Source: Bradyrhizobium guangzhouense (GTDB lineage Bacteria > Pseudomonadota > Alphaproteobacteria > Rhizobiales > Xanthobacteraceae). From it: a stretch of DNA of 64,000 nt. Of this stretch, positions 1-9,013 are shown in pieces. Made by a program: the position numbers and the translations under genes. Every line of letters starts with the position of its first letter. Position 1 is the first letter of the stretch. The stretch is from positions 3,844,001 through 3,908,000 of the forward strand of contig NZ_CP030053.1 of the NCBI RefSeq assembly GCF_004114955.1. Reading direction: 5' to 3'. The notes below the pieces were generated by a model, which was given only the letters and a program-made list of their open reading frames with translations, was not told the DNA's origin and did no database searches.

Positions 1-2498
1 GCACGCTGGATGTTCTGCGTGGCGGCCTGGAGCTCGACGCCGGGCAACGTGTTGAACGACACTGTGGTCGAAGGGACCGACTGCGAATGATAGACCGCGA
101 GCGCGGCAAGCCCGCGTGTCGCGTGGACCACCGCCGAAAGCGGCACCTGCACGTCGCCCGCACCCGCGACATAGATCCGCTCGAGATTGGACGGATCGAC
201 CTGGAATTTCGGATCGATCTCCAGCACGGTCATGTACTGGTTGCGCTGGGTGTAGATGATCGAGATCTGGCGCTGCGAGAAGGCGTTGTTCAAGGCATTG
301 TCGATGTCCTGAACCTTGACGCCGAGCGCTGCAGCCTTCTGGCGATCGATGTTCAATGTGAGCTGAAGTCCGCCGGGATCGCGGTCGCTCGAAATGTCGG
401 TGATGCCCTCGACCGTCTCCATGCGCTTGGCCACGATCGGCGCCCATTTCTGCAGCAGGTCGAGGTCGGTGCTCGAGAGCGTGTACTGGTAATTGGAATC
501 GCTCTGCCGGCCGCCGGCGCGGACATCCTGCGCGGCGAACATGAACAGGCGAATGCCCGGTACGGGGAACAACGCCTTCCGGAGACGATCGATCACGACC
601 TGGGTCGAGACGTGGTCGCGCTCCTCGGGCGGCTTCAGGCTGATATACATGACGCCGCGGTTCGAGGTCGCGCCTCCCGGCCCGGCTCCGCCCCCTACGG
701 TCGAACCGATGCCGGCCACAGCCGGGTCCTGCATCACGATGTCGGCCAGCCTTTGCTGGAGCGTCAGCATCGACTGGAACGAGATGTCCGCCGAGGCCCG
801 TGTCGCACCGATAACGAAGCCGGAATCGTCCGTCGGGAAATAACCCTTGGGCACCTTGGCATAGAGCACCACCGTCAGGCCGATGGTGGCGAAGAACACC
901 AGCAGCGTCAGCAATGGGAATTCGAGCACCGCCCGCAGGGTGCGGGCGTAGAACGCGACGATGCGCGACAGCGAGCCTTCGATCAGGCGATCGAACAGCG
1001 TGGCGGACTCCGAGGTGGTCTGCTTGACATAATGCGCGCAGATCATCGGCGTGACCGTCAGCGACACCAGGGTCGACACGACGATCGCGAAGGTCAGCGT
1101 CAGCGAGAATTCGCGCAGCAGGCGGCCGACGATACCGTCCATGAAGATCAGCGGCGTGAACGCCGCGATCAGCGACAGGCTGATCGAAACCACCGTGAAG
1201 CCGATCTGCTTGGCGCCCACGAGCGCCGCCTGCATCGGCCGCATGCCGTGCTCGAGATTGCGGAACATGTTCTCGATCATGACGATGGCGTCGTCGACCA
1301 CGAAGCCGACCGAGATCGCGAGCGCCATCAGCGACAGATTGTCGATCGAGAAACCTGCGACCCACATGCCGGCGCAGGTGCCGGCCAGCGCCAGCGGCAC
1401 CGATATGCCGGCGGCAATCGTCGGCGTCAGGCGGCGCAGGAACACGAACACCACGACCATCACCAGCACGGCGGTCGCGAGCAGCGTCCACTGCATGTCC
1501 ATCACGCTGGCGCGGATCGTCGAGGTGCGATCGACCAGGGTGGAGACGTCGACACCGGCCGGGATCCACTGCTTCAGCGCGGGGATCAGCGCCTTGACCC
1601 GGTCGACCGTGTCGATGACGTTGGCATCGCCCTGCTTGGTGATCTGGATCAGCACCGCCGGTTGCTTGTTGAACCAGGCGATCGAGCGCGCGTTGCGGAC
1701 GCTGTCCTCGATGTCGGCGACGTCGGAAAGGCGGACGAAATTGCCGTTCGAGCTCTTGATGACGATGTCGCGGAATTCCTGCGCCGTGCGCATCTGCCTG
1801 TTCAGCGACAGCGTCTCGCTCTGGCGCTCGCCGTTGAAGATTCCGACGGGACCAAGCGGGTTGGCGTTGACGATCGCGGTGCGCACGTCGTCGGTCGCTA
1901 TCCCCGCATTCGACAGTGCCACCGGGTTGAGTTGGATCCGAACCGCAGGCTGGTCGGCGCCTGACACCGTCACGTCGCCGACGCCGGGCACCTGCGAGAT
2001 GCGCTGCGCCAGCACGGTATCGGCGACGTCGTAGATCGCGCTGGCGGACAGCGTCCTGGAGGTCAGCGCCAGCACGAAGACCGGTGCGCCGGCCGTGTTG
2101 GCCTTGCGAAAGCGCGGCAGCGCCGGCAGGTCGCTGGGCAGGTCGACGAGAGCCGCATTGATGGCGGCCTGCACGTCGCGCGCCGCCTTGTCGATGTTAC
2201 GACCGATGTCGAACTGGAGCTGGATGTTCGCGGTGCCGAGCGACGACGTCGACGTGATCTGGTTGATCCCCGCGATCTCTCCGAGCCGCCGTTCCAGCGG
2301 CGCAGCCACGGTCGCGGCCATCACCGACGGGTCGGCGCCGGGCCGGCTTGCCGAGACGAAGATGGCGGGGAAGTCGACGTTCGGGACCGAGGCGACGGGG
2401 AGAAACTCGTAGGCGACGGCTCCCAGCAGGAACAGCCCGATCGACAGCAGTGTGGTCGCGACGGGGCGGCGGATGAAGGGCTCCGAGATCGATGCCAT
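1..2498 (-). CDS. mdtC: RND efflux permease, MdtC-like (3' end outside window)
   Basis: Inner-membrane proton/drug antiporter subunit of a tripartite RND pump. I read it directly on the minus strand. It starts at the ATG at 2498 with the RND N-terminus MASISEPFIRRPVATTLLSI and then a membrane segment. The transmembrane-4 proton-relay motif GFVVDDAIVMIEN, with its Asp pair, is clear. About 832 residues are present, so some 200 C-terminal residues are cut off by the window edge. The start codon overlaps the TGA stop of the preceding RND gene by one base, so the two are translationally coupled. Two adjacent, non-identical RND permeases are the hallmark of MdtBC-type pumps, which assemble as mixed trimers. 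The substrate cannot be read from sequence. Confidence 0.93.
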   Translation of the reverse strand, partial: MASISEPFIRRPVATTLLSIGLFLLGAVAYEFLPVASVPNVDFPAIFVSASRPGADPSVMAATVAAPLERRLGEIAGINQITSTSSLGTANIQLQFDIGRNIDKAARDVQAAINAALVDLPSDLPALPRFRKANTAGAPVFVLALTSRTLSASAIYDVADTVLAQRISQVPGVGDVTVSGADQPAVRIQLNPVALSNAGIATDDVRTAIVNANPLGPVGIFNGERQSETLSLNRQMRTAQEFRDIVIKSSNGNFVRLSDVADIEDSVRNARSIAWFNKQPAVLIQITKQGDANVIDTVDRVKALIPALKQWIPAGVDVSTLVDRTSTIRASVMDMQWTLLATAVLVMVVVFVFLRRLTPTIAAGISVPLALAGTCAGMWVAGFSIDNLSLMALAISVGFVVDDAIVMIENMFRNLEHGMRPMQAALVGAKQIGFTVVSISLSLIAAFTPLIFMDGIVGRLLREFSLTLTFAIVVSTLVSLTVTPMICAHYVKQTTSESATLFDRLIEGSLSRIVAFYARTLRAVLEFPLLTLLVFFATIGLTVVLYAKVPKGYFPTDDSGFVIGATRASADISFQSMLTLQQRLADIVMQDPAVAGIGSTVGGGAGPGGATSNRGVMYISLKPPEERDHVSTQVVIDRLRKALFPVPGIRLFMFAAQDVRAGGRQSDSNYQYTLSSTDLDLLQKWAPIVAKRMETVEGITDISSDRDPGGLQLTLNIDRQKAAALGVKVQDIDNALNNAFSQRQISIIYTQRNQYMTVLEIDPKFQVDPSNLERIYVAGAGDVQVPLSAVVHATRGLAALAVYHSQSVPSTTVSFNTLPGVELQAATQNIQR

Positions 2499-5400
2499 CA
2501 CTGCATCCCCTCGGTCGCGCCGGCCGTCGGCGCCTCGGGCTCGGGCGGCGGCAGCGCCTGCTCGAGGCGGCGGTTGATGCGGTCGAGCGCGAGATAGATC
2601 ACGGGCGTGGTGTAGAGCGTCAGCAGCTGGCTCAGCAGCAGGCCGCCGATGATGGAGATGCCGAGCGGAAAGCGCAGCTCGGCGCCGGTGCCGCTCTCGA
2701 TCGCCAGCGGCAGCGCGCCGAACAGAGCTGCCAGCGTCGTCATCATGATCGGGCGAAAGCGCAACAGGCAGGCCTGCACGATGGCTTCGTGGGCCGGCAT
2801 GCCCTGCCCGCGCTCGGCTTCGAGCGCGAAGTCGATCATCATGATCGCGTTCTTCTTGACGATGCCCATCAGGAGGATGATGCCGATCAGGCCGATCACC
2901 GAGAGGTCCTGCCCAAACAGCATCAGCGCCAGGATGGCGCCGACGCCGGCCGAGGGCAGCGTCGAGAGGATCGTGATCGGGTGGATGTAGCTCTCATAGA
3001 GCACGCCCAGCACGATGTAGATCGTGATCACCGCGGCGAGCAGCAGCCAGGGCTGGCCGGCCAGCGCTTTGGCGAATTCGGCGGCGTCGCCGGCATAGAC
3101 GCCGACGATGCTATTGGGCATCTCGATCCGGGTTTCGATCGCTTTCACCGCCTCGACGGCGTCGCCGAGCGCAGCTCCCGGCGCGAGGTTGAAACTGAGC
3201 GAGATCGCCGGGAATTGCGCCTGGTGCGAGATCGCCAGCGGCGCCGTGGTACGCTTCAAGGTCGCCACCGCGTCGAGCGGCACTTGCGCGTTGGGCGCGC
3301 CGGCGGTCGCGCTGGCGCCGCCCGGTAGATACAGCTTCGACAGGATCGAGGGATCGCGCTGGTACATCGGCAGCGCCTCCAGCACCACGCGGTACTGGTT
3401 GGCCTGGCCGTAGATGGTCGAGATCTGCCTTTGGGCAAAAGCGTCGTTGAGCGTGTCGGTGATGGCTTGCAGGCTGACGCCGAGCTGGCCGGCGCGGGTG
3501 CGGTCGACCTCCAGCTGCGCGCGCAGGCCACCTTCCTGGGCTTCCGAGGAGACGTCGCGGAACAAGGGATCGTGCCGCATCTCGTCGACGAGCTTCTTCG
3601 CCCATTCCGACACCAGCGCCGCGTCGGTGCCGGTCAGCGTGTACTGGTACTGCGAGCGGCTCGACTGGGTCGAGATCTGCACGTCCTGCACCGGCTGGAA
3701 ATAGACGGTCATGCCGGGAATGCCGGAGACCTTCTCCTTCAACCGCGCAATGACCACGCCGACATCGTCGCGTCGCTCGCCGCGCGGCTTCAAGGTCATG
3801 ACCAGGCGCCCGACATTGGTGGTCGGATTGACCGAACCCGCGCCGATCACCGAGACCACGCCCGTGACGTCAGGATCGGCCTTGATGGCGTCGGCGGCAT
3901 CGGTTTGACGCTTCTGCATCTCGGCAAACGACACGTCAGGCCCGGCTTCGGTCACGGCCGTGATCGAGGCGGTGTCCTGCAGCGGCAAAAACCCCTTTGG
4001 CGCGACCACATAGAGAACGAGAGTTGCGGCCAGCGTGACAAAAGTCACGACCAGCGTGGTGCGCTGGTGCCGCAAAACCACGAGCAGCGTGCGGTGATAG
4101 GATTCGACCGTGCGGTCGATGAAGCGGCTGACGGCGGCGAGGCCCGGAATCGCGAGCTCCTCATGGGCGTGCTTGAGCAGCCGCGAGCACATCATCGGCG
4201 TCAGCGTCAGCGAGACCACCGCCGAGGTCACGACCGCGATGGTCAAGGTCAGCGCGAATTCGCGGAACATGCGTCCCACGAGGCCAGACATGAACAGCAG
4301 CGGGATGAACACCGCAATCAGCGACACCGTCAGCGAAATCACGGTGAAGCCGATTTCGCTGGCGCCCTTGAGCGAGGCCGTCATCGCGTTGTCGCCATTC
4401 TCCATGTGGCGGACGATATTCTCGATCATGACGATGGCATCGTCGACGACGAAGCCGGTGCCGATCGTCAACGCCATCAGCGACAGATTGTCGAGGCTGA
4501 AGCCGGCGAAATACATGATGCCGAAGCTCGTGATCAGCGACAGCGGCAACGCGACGCCGGCAATCACGGTTGCGCGCAGCGAGCGCAAGAACAGCAGCAC
4601 GACCAGGGTTACCAGCACAACGGCAAGCACGAGCGTGAACTGCACGTCATGGACCGAAGCGCGAATGGTGACGGTGCGGTCGGAGACGATCGTCAGTTTG
4701 ACGCCGGCCGGAATCGCACGTTGCACCTTCGGGATCTCGGCACGGATCTGCTTGACGACGTCGATGACATTGGCGCCGGGCTGGCGCTGGATGTCGATGA
4801 TCACGGCCGGCGTGCCCTGGTACCAGCCGCCGGTGCGGTCGTTCTCGAGCCCATCGACGATCTGCGCGACGTCGCCGATCGTCACGGGCGAGCCGTTGCG
4901 ATAGGCGATGATAATCGGTCGGTAGGCGTCGGCGGCGGCGATCTGGTCGTTGGCCGCGATGATGTAGGCCTGCTGGGCGCCGTCGAGCGAGCCCTTCGGA
5001 CCCGAGACGTTGGCGTTCGCGATGGCGGCGCGCAAGTCCTCCATGGCGATGCCGTAGGCGGCAAGCCGCGCCAGATCCGCCTGGATGCGCACGGCCGGCT
5101 TCAGCCCGCCGAGCACGGAGACGCGGCCGACGCCGGAGATCTGGCTGAGCCGTTGCGCCAGCAGCGTGTCGGCGATGTCGCTCATCGCCCGCAGCGAGAT
5201 GGTGTCCGAACGCAGCGCCAGCGTCATCACTGGCGCGTCCGCCGGATTCACCTTGGCGTAAGTCGGTGGATAAGGCAGCGTCTTTGGCAGGACGCCGGCG
5301 GCGGCATTGATCGCGGCCTGCACGTCCTGGGTCGCACCGTCGATGTCGCGGTTGAGATCGAACTGGAGCGAGATCTGGCTGACGCCGAACGAACTCGTCG

Positions 5401-5644
5401 AGTTCATCGCCGTCAGCGACGGGATCTGGCCGAGCTGCCGCTCCAGCGGCGCGGTGATCAATGAGGCGATCACGTCGGGGCTGGCGCCCGGCAGCTGGGT
5501 CGACACCTGCACGGTCGGAAAGTCGACCTGCGGCAGCGCCGAGACCGGCAGCGCGAAATAGCCGAGCACGCCGCCAATCAGCAGCGCGATGCCAAGCAGC
5601 GACGTTGCGATCGGACGACGGATGAAGGGTTCAGAGACGCCCAT
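2498..5644 (-). CDS. mdtB: RND efflux permease, MdtB-like
   Basis: Full-length 1048-residue RND permease, the normal family size, with twelve expected membrane spans and two large periplasmic loops. It begins MGVSEPFIRRPIATSLLGIA, as RND permeases do. The TM4 proton-relay motif GFVVDDAIVMIENIV and the TM10-type GIVKKNAIMMIDF motif with its conserved Lys are both present, so proton coupling should be intact. It lies 36 bp after mdtA and overlaps mdtC by one base, giving the order OMP-mdtA-mdtB-mdtC. The MdtB/MdtC assignment of the two permeases is by operon position and is less certain than the family. Confidence 0.95.
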   Translation of the reverse strand: MGVSEPFIRRPIATSLLGIALLIGGVLGYFALPVSALPQVDFPTVQVSTQLPGASPDVIASLITAPLERQLGQIPSLTAMNSTSSFGVSQISLQFDLNRDIDGATQDVQAAINAAAGVLPKTLPYPPTYAKVNPADAPVMTLALRSDTISLRAMSDIADTLLAQRLSQISGVGRVSVLGGLKPAVRIQADLARLAAYGIAMEDLRAAIANANVSGPKGSLDGAQQAYIIAANDQIAAADAYRPIIIAYRNGSPVTIGDVAQIVDGLENDRTGGWYQGTPAVIIDIQRQPGANVIDVVKQIRAEIPKVQRAIPAGVKLTIVSDRTVTIRASVHDVQFTLVLAVVLVTLVVLLFLRSLRATVIAGVALPLSLITSFGIMYFAGFSLDNLSLMALTIGTGFVVDDAIVMIENIVRHMENGDNAMTASLKGASEIGFTVISLTVSLIAVFIPLLFMSGLVGRMFREFALTLTIAVVTSAVVSLTLTPMMCSRLLKHAHEELAIPGLAAVSRFIDRTVESYHRTLLVVLRHQRTTLVVTFVTLAATLVLYVVAPKGFLPLQDTASITAVTEAGPDVSFAEMQKRQTDAADAIKADPDVTGVVSVIGAGSVNPTTNVGRLVMTLKPRGERRDDVGVVIARLKEKVSGIPGMTVYFQPVQDVQISTQSSRSQYQYTLTGTDAALVSEWAKKLVDEMRHDPLFRDVSSEAQEGGLRAQLEVDRTRAGQLGVSLQAITDTLNDAFAQRQISTIYGQANQYRVVLEALPMYQRDPSILSKLYLPGGASATAGAPNAQVPLDAVATLKRTTAPLAISHQAQFPAISLSFNLAPGAALGDAVEAVKAIETRIEMPNSIVGVYAGDAAEFAKALAGQPWLLLAAVITIYIVLGVLYESYIHPITILSTLPSAGVGAILALMLFGQDLSVIGLIGIILLMGIVKKNAIMMIDFALEAERGQGMPAHEAIVQACLLRFRPIMMTTLAALFGALPLAIESGTGAELRFPLGISIIGGLLLSQLLTLYTTPVIYLALDRINRRLEQALPPPEPEAPTAGATEGMQ

Positions 5645-5680
5645 GGGATGCGCCTGCCGCTCAGGCGGCTGTTGCCGGGA

Positions 5681-7093
5681 TCATGGCTGCTTGGCTCCAG
5701 ATCCGGATGGTTGAGCCCCCGGCCCCGGCGCAGGCCCGGTCTGGCCCTTCTGGTCGCCCTCGCTGCTCTTCCGCTTGGCGCGGAATTCGCCGTCCTTGCC
5801 TTGTCCGCCCTTCTGGCCATCTTTGGCCTGACCGCCCTTCGCGTCAGCTTGCGGAGCGCGCGTGCGCTTGCGCGGAGCGAGGTCGGCCGACGGCGTCTGC
5901 TCGTCGCGGCCGATGATGACCTTGGAGCCGTCGGACAGGTTGGCGAAGCCCGTGGTGACCACCTTGTCGCTCGCCGTCAGGCCGCTCGCGATGACCGCGT
6001 CATGCTCATTCTGCTGCGTCACCGTCACCGGCTTGGCCGAGACGATGTCGCCCTCGCCGATGACATAGCTGAACGTGCCGATCGGTCCGCGCTGCACGGC
6101 AGACGTCGGCACCACCAGCGCCTGGTTCAGCGTTTCGACCTTGAGGCGGACATTGACGAACTGGCCGGGCCAGAGCTGGTAATTCGCGTTCGGGAATTCC
6201 GCCTTGAGCCTCAGCGTACCCGTGGTCTGATCGACCTGGTTGTCGATGCCCGTGAGCTTGCCGGTGTCGATCACGGTGACGCCGTCATTGCCGAACACGT
6301 CGACCGCCAGCGCGCCTTTTGCCGCGGCCGCGTTCACCCGCATGATCTGCTGCTGCGGCAGGCTGAACCACACCGCGATCGGCTGCAATTGCGTGATGAC
6401 GACGAGGCCGGTGGTGTCGGAGGCGTGGATGATGTTACCCTGGTCGACCTGGCGCAGACCGACGCGGCCCGACAGCGGAGCCACGATCTTGGTGTAGCTC
6501 AGCGTTGCCGCCGCATTGTCGATCGCGGCCTGGTCGGCCTTGACCAGCGCCTCGGTCTGCGCGACCGCCGCACGCTGGGTGTCGGCCTGCTGCTTGGAGC
6601 CGGCGTTGGAGGCGGCGAGTTGCTCGTAGCGCGTCAGGTCGATGCGCTGGTTGGCGAGTTGGGCTTCGTCCTGGGCCTTCTTGGCCACAGCCTGGTCATA
6701 CGTCGCCTGGTAGAGCGCCGGATCGATCTCGCCGAGCACGTCGCCCTTCTTGACGTCCTGGCCTTCGGTGAATTTCACCGCGATCAGCTTGCCGTCGACC
6801 TGGGAGCGCACGGTGACCGTGTTGAGCGCGCGGATGGCGCCGACGCCGTCGAGATAGACAGGCACGTCCTGGACCCTCGGCGTTGCCGCCAGCACCGGCA
6901 CCGGCAGATCGGGCCGCTGCTGGCCGCGACCTCCGGCCGCCTGCTGCGGTTGCTGATGCCACACGGTCCAGCCGAGATAGCCGAGCCCGCCGAGGATCGC
7001 GAGCGTGATCAGGGTCATGACGAAGCCGCGGCCGCGCGACTTTTTCGCCGTCCCTGCTTTCGCGCCGTCCTTCGTATCCGGCTTAAAGAGCAT
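5681..7093 (-). CDS. mdtA: RND efflux periplasmic adaptor, MdtA-like
   Basis: Membrane fusion protein of 470 residues that links the RND permease to the outer-membrane channel. A single N-terminal anchor (about residues 24-43) is followed by the first half of the lipoyl domain (VRSQVDGKLIAVKFTEGQDV), an alpha-helical hairpin rich in Gln and Ala, the second lipoyl half (KIVAPLSGRVGLRQVDQGN) and beta-barrel domains. The tail after about residue 405 is low-complexity Lys/Gly/Gln/Pro-rich and probably disordered. The ATG at 7093 lies inside the end of the upstream outer-membrane gene (11-nt overlap), indicating one transcript. Confidence 0.95.
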   Translation of the reverse strand: MLFKPDTKDGAKAGTAKKSRGRGFVMTLITLAILGGLGYLGWTVWHQQPQQAAGGRGQQRPDLPVPVLAATPRVQDVPVYLDGVGAIRALNTVTVRSQVDGKLIAVKFTEGQDVKKGDVLGEIDPALYQATYDQAVAKKAQDEAQLANQRIDLTRYEQLAASNAGSKQQADTQRAAVAQTEALVKADQAAIDNAAATLSYTKIVAPLSGRVGLRQVDQGNIIHASDTTGLVVITQLQPIAVWFSLPQQQIMRVNAAAAKGALAVDVFGNDGVTVIDTGKLTGIDNQVDQTTGTLRLKAEFPNANYQLWPGQFVNVRLKVETLNQALVVPTSAVQRGPIGTFSYVIGEGDIVSAKPVTVTQQNEHDAVIASGLTASDKVVTTGFANLSDGSKVIIGRDEQTPSADLAPRKRTRAPQADAKGGQAKDGQKGGQGKDGEFRAKRKSSEGDQKGQTGPAPGPGAQPSGSGAKQP

Positions 7094-8612
7094 TGACCGG
7101 TTTCTCCATTCGCGGCTCCCAGCCGCCGCCGAGCGCCTGATACAGGCTGACGATGGCCAGAAGGCGTGCGAGCTGTGCCTGTGACAGCGTGTCTTCGGCC
7201 TGGAACAGCGTCAGCTGGGTGTTGAGCACGGTCACGATATCGGCCGTGCCGGCGCGCAGCTGCTGCTCGGCGAGATCGAAGGCGCGCCGCGAGGCGTTGA
7301 CCACGTCGCGCTGCAATTGCAGCTTGATCGTGGTCTGCTTGATTGAAAATAGTGCGTTGTCGACGTCGGTGAAGGCCTGAACGATGGTCTTGCGATAGGT
7401 CTGCAGCAATTCGTCCTGCCGCGCCTTGGCATATTCGAAATTGCCGAGGATCTTGCCGCCGTCGAAGATCGGCTGGGTCGCGCTGCCGACCAGCTGGAAG
7501 AACGCCGCGTGCGGCTGGAACAGCGAAAACAGCGCCGAGCTCTGATAGCCGCCGTTGCCGGTGAGCTGAATGCTCGGGAAGAATTGCGCACGGGCATTGC
7601 CGATATTCGCGGTGGCGGAGGCAAGCTGCGCCTCCTGCCGCCGGATATCAGGCCGCTGCGTCAGCAGCTCCGACGGCAGCCCGGGCGTGACGCGCGGAAT
7701 GGCGATCCGGTCCAGCGAACCGCCGGCAAGCCGCACGCTCTCCGGCGGGCGCGACACCAGCACCGCGAGCGCGTTGGCATTCTGGTCGAGGGTCTGGCGC
7801 AGCGGCGGCACCAGCGCCTTCTGGTTGGCCAGCACGCTCTCCTGCTGAGCGACGTCGAGATCAGTCCCCGTCCCGGCCTTGCGGCGTTCGCCGATGGCAT
7901 CGAGGATGCGCTGGGCGCTGGCGATGTTGCGCTGGGCGGTGCGCAGGCGGTCCTGCGAGGCCAACACCTGGAAATAGGCGTTGGCGACGGCGGCGAGCGT
8001 CGTCAGCGCGACGGTATCGCGATCGAAACGGTTGGCCTTGGCGGTCTCCTCCGCCGTTTGCAGTGCATCGCGGTTCTGGCCCCAGAAATCGAGCTGGTAG
8101 CTGGCGCTCAGCGACGAGGAGTAATTGACGACCTCGCGGCCGCCGTTGGTGAGGCCGGATGAGCTCGAGCCCGACGTGCGCGAATAGGTCTCCGATCCGC
8201 TCCCCGACAGGCTCGGCAACAGCGCCGCGCCTGCCTGCCGCGCCTGGGCGTCCGCCTCGACGATGCGCGCGACGGCGGCAGCGATATCGAGATTGACGGT
8301 CTGCGCCTCTTCCATCAGTTGCGTCAGCTCGGCCGAGCGGAAGCCGCGCCACCAATCCAGCGTCGGCGGCACGTCCGCCTTCCCGGCGTATTTGTACTGC
8401 GCAGGGACATCGAGCGCGGGATCGGGCAGGTCCTGGGTCAGCACGCAGGCGCCCGAGCTCGCAGCCAGGCACAGGACCGCGACGGCTCGCAATGTCCGGG
8501 ATGCCGGTCTCAGGGCTCCTCCCAGGACTTGTCCAAGGACTTGCCCAGGGATCTGCCCAAGTATCTGCCCAAGGAATTGCCGCCCGGCGAGGGCCGGAAC
8601 CCGCTGTGTCAC
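7083..8612 (-). CDS. RND efflux outer-membrane lipoprotein (NodT/OprM family)
   Basis: Outer-membrane channel of the tripartite pump and first gene of the operon. A lipobox-like SSGAC ends a hydrophobic signal, giving a lipidated Cys near residue 56, followed by a core with two OEP repeats (for example TYSRTSGSSSSG and LTQRPDIRRQEAQLASA). I chose the GTG at 8612 because AGGGGG stands 5 nt upstream. The frame stays open to a TTG at 8660, but that codon has no Shine-Dalgarno sequence. The stretch between start and signal core is unusual: it encodes a GQ(I/V)(L/P) tetrapeptide repeated about four times (see the repeat at 8518-8577). The stop overlaps mdtA. Confidence 0.9.
   Translation of the reverse strand: MTQRVPALAGRQFLGQILGQIPGQVLGQVLGGALRPASRTLRAVAVLCLAASSGACVLTQDLPDPALDVPAQYKYAGKADVPPTLDWWRGFRSAELTQLMEEAQTVNLDIAAAVARIVEADAQARQAGAALLPSLSGSGSETYSRTSGSSSSGLTNGGREVVNYSSSLSASYQLDFWGQNRDALQTAEETAKANRFDRDTVALTTLAAVANAYFQVLASQDRLRTAQRNIASAQRILDAIGERRKAGTGTDLDVAQQESVLANQKALVPPLRQTLDQNANALAVLVSRPPESVRLAGGSLDRIAIPRVTPGLPSELLTQRPDIRRQEAQLASATANIGNARAQFFPSIQLTGNGGYQSSALFSLFQPHAAFFQLVGSATQPIFDGGKILGNFEYAKARQDELLQTYRKTIVQAFTDVDNALFSIKQTTIKLQLQRDVVNASRRAFDLAEQQLRAGTADIVTVLNTQLTLFQAEDTLSQAQLARLLAIVSLYQALGGGWEPRMEKPVNAL
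8518..8577 (-). repeat. five degenerate 12-bp tandem repeats inside the OMP gene
   Basis: On the plus strand five 12-bp units follow each other, variants of TGCCCAAGGACT. Read on the minus strand they encode Gly-Gln-(Ile/Val)-(Leu/Pro) repeats before the hydrophobic core of the signal peptide. Unit length is a multiple of three, so copy-number change would keep the frame. Confidence 0.85.
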
Positions 8613-9013
8613 ATCCACCCCCTGCCGGGCAGAGCACGCCGCCGCGACGCGGCCGGACAAGCCGATTCGCGGGCGGGCGGCCGGAGGCCATTCTGTAACT
8701 CATTCACAGCGTGATGCTTTCTGCGGAACCTGAAATCCATACTAGCCGGGCACGGAACTGCGGGACAGTCCCGCACCTGCGAAACGCACAGCGGACCGTG
8801 CCCGCGCCCCAGCCATCGGAATGAAAGATATGCCTGTCTTGCAGCAGTTTTTCGATTCCGGAAAAGTTCGGAAACACGATCAAGCTTACAAAGATTTCAT
8901 GTGATATTGCAGCCACAGTTGTTCCTAAGACGCAACGCCGGGGCCCGCTCTCCACTGAAACCCGCGCCGCAACGCACCGTAGCTTGTCCAGCACGAGGCA
9001 GGGACATTGACGC
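8613..9013. other. divergent intergenic region, efflux operon / lipid cluster
   Basis: About 400 bp between the efflux operon (leftward) and the FAD oxidoreductase cluster (rightward). Promoters for both should lie here, but I cannot pick a convincing -35/-10 pair. The right part, about 8820-8930, is noticeably richer in A+T. No RNA gene or credible ORF is seen. Confidence 0.5.

Noticed and set aside
87..5464. Very long plus-strand open frames (for example 87-1964 and 3431-5464)
   Set aside because: They are antisense shadows of the RND genes: Arg/His/Asp/Gln-rich translations without domains, caused by G+C-rich codon structure on the opposite strand.
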